Origin: Cloacimonetes bacterium UBA5553 | GTDB lineage: Bacteria > Cloacimonadota > Cloacimonadia > Cloacimonadales > Cloacimonadaceae | Length of the DNA stretch: 6,297 nt | Reading direction: 5' to 3' | NCBI GenBank assembly: GCA_002425825.1 | Contig: DIMZ01000221.1 | Span: 6,860-13,156 of the forward strand | Part shown: positions 1 through 3,936 of the stretch, piece after piece | How positions within the stretch are numbered: the stretch's first letter is position 1 | How the letters are laid out: each line of letters begins with the position of its first letter | Position numbers and translations under genes: made by a program | The notes under the pieces: generated by a model | What the model saw: the letters and a program-made list of their open reading frames with translations, nothing else | The model's database searches: none | Told to the model about the DNA's origin: nothing

Positions 1-92
1 CCCTTCAAGCTTTCTTTTACAGCTTCAACCCAATCGTTGTAATCGGGAATCGAAAAGCTGCCTTTTAGGTTCAGCTTGTTTTCGTTATCCAC
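1..92 (-). CDS. Probable methylmalonyl-CoA mutase subunit, N-terminal fragment (cut by window edge)
   Basis: About 30 codons are present, starting at a GTG (92-90) and open to the left edge. The start is supported by AAGGAG at 104-99, six nt upstream. The reading begins with a short polar stretch and then LNLKGSFSIP and DYNDWVEAVKESLKG. The pattern of hydrophobic-Pro, Tyr-x-x-Trp and a closing Leu-Lys-Gly is what I know from the extreme N-terminus of methylmalonyl-CoA mutase subunits, just before the TIM-barrel substrate domain. Members of that family isomerise succinyl-CoA and methylmalonyl-CoA with adenosylcobalamin in the cytoplasm, in propionate metabolism. The start overlaps the 3' end of the upstream kinase gene by 8 nt (GTGGATAA), which suggests translational coupling in one operon. 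Only the N-terminal tag is visible, with no B12-binding or catalytic residue, so the family call is tentative; that a gene starts here is more secure. Confidence 0.6.
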   Translation of the reverse strand, partial: MDNENKLNLKGSFSIPDYNDWVEAVKESLK

Positions 93-1386
93 GCTGGTCT
101 CCTTTATTATTCTTTTCTATTAGTGCTTGTATTGGTTTCATGCCAGTTGCAGAGCCTTGTTGAATAGCGTCCAATATGGCTCCTCCACCGGTGAAGAAGT
201 AATAGCTGGAATTGTTTTTTGCTCTGGAAAAAGTTCCCGGTAAATACTCACCGAAATCCTGTATGGTATCACCACCGCCAAATAGCTTCATGGCATTCCC
301 ACAGCTGTCTATCAGGCTATACATTGCCTTGCTGCCTTCCGGGAAAAGGCTTGTGTAACCCATAACGGCATTCACAAAGAAACTGCCAGCGGTGTTAAAC
401 ATATCTTTTATCTCTGCTAATTCAAAGTTAGCCTCTGCCACATCTAAAACGTAACCAAGCTCAGTACCGGCTTCTAACTCACGCACATCATGAATCTTCC
501 AGCTATCTACAGTGCGTGCTTCAATGCTGTTGTTTTCCACTATATAGGGAAGCTCAACAATCTTCTTGCTATGCTCTGTGCAGTCCAATACAAATTTCTC
601 TGCCTGGGCAATATCTTCCACAGTAACCCCTTTTATAGATATCCCGTATTTATAGCAAAGATATGCATTATAGATTACTCCCCCCAGAATAAGATGATCG
701 GCAATGCGCACAAGTGAAGACAAGGGACCAATCTTGGTGTCAAACTTCGAGCCAGCTACTATCGCAACCAAAGGACGCTTAGGCTCAAATACCTTTAAGA
801 TGTTATCTACCTCTTTTTGCATAAGAAGTCCCGCATAGGAAGGTAAATACCTTACTATTGAATATGTACTTGCATGTGCTTGCCACGAGCCAAATGCGTC
901 GTTTATATATACATCTGCATAGGAAGCAAGCATTTTGGCAAATATCTCCGAACTATCATCTTTTGTCTCTTCGCCCTTAAACCAACGGGTGTTGGGAAGA
1001 TAAATAAAATCTGCCTCACCTGTTTTTAGCTTCTCTATTGAGTTAGTTAGGTTGCTAAGCTCTGTTATCCCTTCTCTACCAACAGGCTTTAGCTCGGGAA
1101 CAATGCCCTTAAGCTGAAGTTTTTCTTCAAGATAGCTTACAATAGGTATAACAGAATCATTGTCAGATATGCTAATCTCACCGGTGCTTTTATCATAAGG
1201 CCTGCCTACATGCGTCATCAGGATTGGCAGTCCGCCTTTTTTGTAAATGTGTAAAAGGGTTGGGATGGTGGCATCAATTCGCATAGAATCTTTAATCTTA
1301 CCTTTTTTAACCACATTATGATCCATTCTTACTAAACAGATCTTGCCTCGTAAATCGGCCTCATTCATACCCGGAATCTTGTTCAT
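85..1386 (-). CDS. pgk: Phosphoglycerate kinase, divergent form
   Basis: A 433-residue protein, a little longer than typical bacterial enzymes (about 390-400). The family interconverts 1,3-bisphosphoglycerate plus ADP and 3-phosphoglycerate plus ATP in glycolysis/gluconeogenesis, in the cytoplasm. Family motifs occur in order: VRMDHN (Asp22, Asn24), DSMRID (Arg36), MTHVGRP (His59, Arg62), NTRW (Arg134), YINDAFG, SKFDTK (Lys214, Lys218), VNAVMG (Asn339), GGGDT (Asp373) and FTGGGA near the C-terminus. Arg36 and Lys218, matching the catalytic Arg and Lys, are kept. Oddities: the conserved HRAHAS reads WQAHAS, so a 3-phosphoglycerate-contacting Arg is Gln169; WNGPMGVFE reads VNAVMGYTS, losing the nucleotide-contacting Glu; and DIGP reads LDVA. 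I start at the ATG at 1386 rather than 1410, because AAGGAG lies nine nt upstream of it while the upstream ATG has no ribosome site and abuts a -10-like box. The 3' end overlaps the next gene by 8 nt. Confidence 0.93.
   Translation of the reverse strand: MNKIPGMNEADLRGKICLVRMDHNVVKKGKIKDSMRIDATIPTLLHIYKKGGLPILMTHVGRPYDKSTGEISISDNDSVIPIVSYLEEKLQLKGIVPELKPVGREGITELSNLTNSIEKLKTGEADFIYLPNTRWFKGEETKDDSSEIFAKMLASYADVYINDAFGSWQAHASTYSIVRYLPSYAGLLMQKEVDNILKVFEPKRPLVAIVAGSKFDTKIGPLSSLVRIADHLILGGVIYNAYLCYKYGISIKGVTVEDIAQAEKFVLDCTEHSKKIVELPYIVENNSIEARTVDSWKIHDVRELEAGTELGYVLDVAEANFELAEIKDMFNTAGSFFVNAVMGYTSLFPEGSKAMYSLIDSCGNAMKLFGGGDTIQDFGEYLPGTFSRAKNNSSYYFFTGGGAILDAIQQGSATGMKPIQALIEKNNKGDQRG
99..104 (-). 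promoter_or_regulatory. Shine-Dalgarno site of the downstream gene, inside the pgk 3' end
   Basis: AAGGAG on the minus strand lies six nt before the GTG at 92-90 and within the last codons of the kinase gene. It decides the GTG start and supports coupled translation of the two genes. Confidence 0.75.
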
Positions 1387-1395
1387 CTTCCTTAT

Positions 1396-1401
1396 CTCCT
1401 T
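1396..1401 (-). promoter_or_regulatory. Shine-Dalgarno site deciding the pgk start
   Basis: AAGGAG on the minus strand with nine nt to the ATG at 1386-1384. The alternative ATG at 1410 has only AT-rich sequence upstream and no purine-rich site, so the shorter protein is preferred. Confidence 0.8.
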
Positions 1402-1411
1402 ATATTGCATT

Positions 1412-1417
1412 ATTATA
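1412..1417 (-). promoter_or_regulatory. Candidate -10 box of the pgk promoter
   Basis: A perfect TATAAT reads on the minus strand from 1417 to 1412, about 26 nt before the preferred pgk start. Transcription starting about 7 nt downstream would begin at or just past the ATG at 1410, which again argues for the start at 1386. At 16-18 nt spacing there is no good -35 hexamer (GATGGT at 17 nt); a TTGATT lies at only 12 nt. The promoter grammar of this lineage is unknown to me, so this is a single-box call. Confidence 0.35.
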
Positions 1418-1537
1418 TACTGAGCATAGAATCAACCATCTTTGCTAACGCATTTCAGAGAATTGTTTTAGGGATCGCCGATAACGTCAAGGAAAATCTA
1501 TTCGTGCTCTCATCCTACCGTGTTCAAAATACCGTTC

Positions 1538-1552
1538 TGTTTTATCAAAACA
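1538..1552. repeat. Perfect 15-bp dyad (6-bp arms, 3-nt spacer)
   Basis: TGTTTTATCAAAACA is a perfect inverted repeat with six-base arms around ATC. The compact shape resembles a dimeric regulator's operator, but it lies about 120 nt from the pgk -10 box and about 350 nt from the lipoprotein start, and no regulator is encoded here. It could be chance in AT-rich sequence. Confidence 0.3.
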
Positions 1553-1589
1553 CACATTCAATCATACACTCTTTCTCCTTGTTTGTATT

Positions 1590-1644
1590 TATCTACCAAG
1601 TGATAATCAAGCCTTATGAGTTAAGGCTTATTGAAGGGTAGATA
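1590..1644. repeat. Nested inverted repeat / long hairpin
   Basis: The outer arms TATCTACC (1590-1597) and GGTAGATA (1637-1644) are perfectly complementary. Inside them AAGCCTTA (1609-1616) and TAAGGCTT (1622-1629) form an 8-bp stem with a five-nt TGAGT loop; two more pairs (1607-1608 with 1633-1634) form across a three-nt bulge. An asymmetric internal loop separates the two stems. No T-tract follows on either strand, so it does not look like a terminator. It may be a structured RNA element or a small palindromic repeat. Confidence 0.5.
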
Positions 1645-1894
1645 GTATGTGATAAACGCTTTCCTGTTAGGTAGAAAGGAGAAGAGATATATTTGGTAGG
1701 TTGTCTCTAATAAACAATACCAATACCATTAAGCATCCGTTTCAGCATGCCGGCTTCGCGTCATCTCCATCGGGATTACCAGATTTGCATATTCCCCTAG
1801 CAAAGAAAATTGGGGCATAGAAAAGGGTTTTGCTTGACAGATAGCATAAGCTTAAATTCTGGTGAAACAATTGAAGATATTCTCAAAACATTGT

Positions 1895-1900
1895 GGAGGA
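1895..1900 (+). promoter_or_regulatory. Shine-Dalgarno site deciding the lipoprotein start
   Basis: GGAGGA lies three nt before the ATG at 1904 (four nt counted from the last G), a slightly tight spacing. The upstream in-frame ATG-like start at 1862 is a GTG without a ribosome site, and it would put 14 polar residues ahead of the signal peptide. Confidence 0.75.
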
Positions 1901-1903
1901 ACA

Positions 1904-3562
1904 ATGAACAAATGGTTTCTGATAGTGATTACGGCGTTGCTACTCTTAGCAGGTTGCACTGCCAATCGCACAGCACCTCAAGCCAATGCACCAGAAGAGG
2001 AATATACCGGACTTACCACCAAGGTAGCGATATTACCTTTGAAAGCCATGGATTCTCAAAGCAGATACATCCAGAAGATATTAACCGTTCGTGATCTTGA
2101 CATTGCATTTGCTAATCATAATAAGTATGAACTTATTGATCTCGATTTGGTCGCCAACGAGTTTAAGCAATCCGGTTACAAGGATGTGGATGATCTGGAA
2201 ATTGAAGAAATGAAAGAATTGGCAGAAATGACCAATAGCGATGTATTGGTTATGGGCAACATCACTTCAATTCGTAGTGATATGTTCGCTATCGCCATGC
2301 GTTTATACAGCTCCAGAACCGCTGAACTGCGCCAACTTAATTTCAACGTAACAAAATACAAAGCAGAGCGTTGGGCAACTCTTGAAAAGTCCATGATTGG
2401 TGAGCTGGACACTTTCGTCTCCAATGAGATAGATAAGATATTTAACATTGCCACTAATAACTATGCCATTAGCAACTACAAAGATGCAGAAGCAAACCTG
2501 AAACTCGCCATGGGGCTAAATCCAAACCTAAAGGATGCACATTACTATCTAGGTGCCACTTATTTCAAGACTGGCAAACTGCAAGAAGCCGTTGTTGAAC
2601 TAAACGAAAACTTGGTAAAAGATCCGAATCACCTTGCTTCTTTGATGATGCTGATGGAAGTTTATGAGCAATCTAATCAGCCGGTTAAACGCCTTGAGGT
2701 GATGGAAAAGATTGCTGCAATGAACGAAGATGAAGAGCTGTGGCTTGCCATTGCCAACCTCTATGTCGAACAAGGCAACAATGCCAAAGCCGAAGCAGCG
2801 CTGTTAAAGGCAATTGAACTCAACCCCGACTATGCAGTTGCTCAGTCCCGTATGGCGCTGTTGTTATACGACCAGGGTCGTTTTGGCGATTCCATTCCTT
2901 ACCTTGAGTTTGCCTTCGACCGCTTCCCTGAGAATGACCTTATCTCTCGACGTTTGGCTGTTGCTTATCAGAGATCGAATCGTTTGGATGAAGCCATTGC
3001 AAAGTATGAATTACTTATTAAAAACAATCCCCAGAATGCACAAGCTTATTTAAGCGTGGTCGGCTTATACCGCATCCAAGCATCTGAAGCCACTGATGCT
3101 AAGATTACCGCAGCACTGAATCAAAAAGCTATCGACACTATGAATGCACTTATCAAGATTCAGCCTGATAACGCCCTTTCCTATGTTAATTTGGCAACAA
3201 TCTACCTTAGCCAAAACAAATTCAATGAAGTGGAAAGCAATTCAAACCTCGCCCTTCAAAAAGACCCCACCCTGTATCTGCCTTACATCTACCTTAGCAC
3301 CGTAAGTCAGAATAAGGGAACTGTGGAATACAACCGTTTTGCAGAGCTGGAAAAACAAGCTGCCAAAGCAGTGGGTACGAAAGCTAATACCCTTAGAAGA
3401 GACCGTGATAATGCTCGCACAGCAGCTAATAACCACTTCCGTAGAGCCGCTGAGCAGCTTAACTCAGCTAAGTCCAGAACTAATGAAAGTGAAGTTATCA
3501 CCGACATCAACGCCAGACTGGGAAGAGTTAATCAGTTGATTAGCCAATCCTCAGGCTTCTAA
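1904..3562 (+). CDS. TPR-repeat lipoprotein with N-terminal LpoB/CsgG-like domain
   Basis: A 552-residue predicted lipoprotein. The N-terminus MNKWFLIVITALLLLAGC is a classic type II signal peptide with lipobox LAGC, so Cys18 would be lipidated and the protein anchored in the envelope, most likely the outer membrane. A linker rich in Ala, Pro and Glu follows. Residues about 38-180 (VAILPLKAM, KYELIDLDLV, SDVLVMGNI, then a strand-rich part) have the pattern of the CsgG/FlgO/LpoB-like alpha-beta fold. Residues about 180-456 hold roughly seven TPR-like helix pairs, clearest in AHYYLGATYFKTGKLQEAV, KAIELNPDYA and YVNLATIYLSQNKFNEV. The tail (about 470-552) is predicted helical, rich in Arg, Lys, Ala and Asn. 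TPRs mediate protein contacts; no catalytic motif is visible. I do not recognise a named gene. A scaffold or assembly role at the outer membrane is inference. It stands alone on the plus strand and is followed by a terminator. Confidence 0.88.
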   Translation: MNKWFLIVITALLLLAGCTANRTAPQANAPEEEYTGLTTKVAILPLKAMDSQSRYIQKILTVRDLDIAFANHNKYELIDLDLVANEFKQSGYKDVDDLEIEEMKELAEMTNSDVLVMGNITSIRSDMFAIAMRLYSSRTAELRQLNFNVTKYKAERWATLEKSMIGELDTFVSNEIDKIFNIATNNYAISNYKDAEANLKLAMGLNPNLKDAHYYLGATYFKTGKLQEAVVELNENLVKDPNHLASLMMLMEVYEQSNQPVKRLEVMEKIAAMNEDEELWLAIANLYVEQGNNAKAEAALLKAIELNPDYAVAQSRMALLLYDQGRFGDSIPYLEFAFDRFPENDLISRRLAVAYQRSNRLDEAIAKYELLIKNNPQNAQAYLSVVGLYRIQASEATDAKITAALNQKAIDTMNALIKIQPDNALSYVNLATIYLSQNKFNEVESNSNLALQKDPTLYLPYIYLSTVSQNKGTVEYNRFAELEKQAAKAVGTKANTLRRDRDNARTAANNHFRRAAEQLNSAKSRTNESEVITDINARLGRVNQLISQSSGF

Positions 3563-3572
3563 ATGTTAGCTT

Positions 3573-3593
3573 GCCAATCCAATGAGGGTTGGC
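3573..3593 (+). repeat. Hairpin directly after the lipoprotein gene
   Basis: GCCAATCC and GGGTTGGC pair over eight bases, including one G-U, around an AATGA loop, starting 10 nt after the TAA stop. No T-tract follows, so it may protect the transcript 3' end or assist the hairpin just downstream rather than terminate by itself. Confidence 0.45.
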
Positions 3594-3605
3594 GCAAATA
3601 GATAT

Positions 3606-3636
3606 AAGAGAGTCCGCTTTGCCGGACTCTCTTTCT
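3606..3636 (+). terminator. Rho-independent terminator of the lipoprotein gene
   Basis: An 11-bp perfect stem (AAGAGAGTCCG with CGGACTCTCTT) closes a six-nt CTTTGC loop, and TTTCT follows on the plus strand. The T-run is short, but the stem is strong and lies about 45 nt after the stop. On the minus strand there is no useful T-tract, so I assign it to the plus-strand gene. Confidence 0.8.
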
Positions 3637-3865
3637 ATGTACTCGAAAATATCCTATAGCTGTGTAGAGTGGATTAAACACGCATCTGTCTTCCCCATGT
3701 GCTGAGCTATTGCTAAATAATATTGAAGCTTACTGTGCTTCTGTGCAGTAGTGTGCTGATGCCTTGCCCATAGCGGTTGGTAACCAACATCAAAACTGCT
3801 ATATACAGGTATAACACTCTAATCATATCCGCTTGTATTGCTTCACTTATTAGGTATGATAGCGG

Positions 3866-3903
3866 TTAAAACTAAATGCCCCGATGATAATCACCGGGGC
3901 ATT
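3866..3903 (-). terminator. Rho-independent terminator of the C25-like gene
   Basis: On the minus strand AATGCCCCG and CGGGGCATT form a perfect 9-bp, GC-rich stem around an 11-nt loop, 33 nt after the stop codon at 3939-3937. The sequence after the stem on that strand, TTAGTTTTAA, is T-rich. The plus-strand side lacks a T-run, so it serves the minus-strand gene. Confidence 0.8.
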
Positions 3904-3936
3904 CTGAGGGATACTTTGGGTATATCCTATATCAGT

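Larger units (their letters stand above)
1387..1903. other. Divergent intergenic region (517 nt), no convincing gene
   Basis: This region separates the minus-strand kinase from the plus-strand lipoprotein. It holds the -10-like box, a 15-bp dyad (1538-1552), a nested hairpin (1590-1644) and a GC-richer stretch around 1741-1800 within an otherwise AT-rich background. A plus-strand open frame at 1405-1641 begins with an ATG lacking a ribosome site and overlaps the kinase leader. Another plus-strand frame, open from about 1672 to the TAG at 1818-1820, lacks a usable ATG and Shine-Dalgarno site. I call neither a gene. Confidence 0.6.
3563..3936. other. Intergenic region between convergent genes (374 nt)
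   Basis: It carries the two hairpins of the plus-strand gene at its left and the terminator of the minus-strand gene at its right. Between about 3637 and 3865 I see no gene with a ribosome site and no strong RNA fold. There is only a 13-bp dyad GTTGGTAACCAAC (3776-3788) and a 9-base direct repeat ATAGCGGTT (3770-3778 and 3859-3867), both compatible with chance. Confidence 0.6.

Noticed and set aside
1387..1410. ATG at 1410 as the pgk start
   Set aside because: There is no ribosome site upstream and it abuts the TATAAT box; AAGGAG lies correctly before the ATG at 1386.
1405..1641. Plus-strand open frame of 78 residues starting opposite the pgk leader
   Set aside because: There is no ribosome site at its ATG, it overlaps the kinase leader and Shine-Dalgarno region, and its composition (many Ile, Phe, Ser, Tyr) looks like AT-rich noncoding sequence.
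1666..1710. Short arms AGAGA and TCTCT around 1683-1708 as a hairpin
   Set aside because: Only five pairs with a long loop and no T-tract; too weak to report as structure.
1834..1858. A perfect TTGACA (1834-1839) upstream of the lipoprotein gene, as a promoter
   Set aside because: The only -10-like hexamer nearby, TAAATT at 1853-1858, is just 13 nt away; at 16-18 nt spacing nothing resembles TATAAT.
1862..1903. GTG at 1862 as the lipoprotein start
   Set aside because: It has no Shine-Dalgarno site and would add 14 polar residues before a normal lipoprotein signal peptide; the ATG at 1904 has GGAGGA just upstream.
3242..3539. Antisense and alternative-frame open frames within the 3' part of the lipoprotein gene
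   Set aside because: They overlap a well-supported gene, lack ribosome sites and match no family I know.
3776..3788. Dyad GTTGGTAACCAAC as an operator or attachment site
   Set aside because: It lies between two convergent gene ends, where no promoter is expected, and there is no integrase or repeat partner; a 13-bp odd palindrome can occur by chance.
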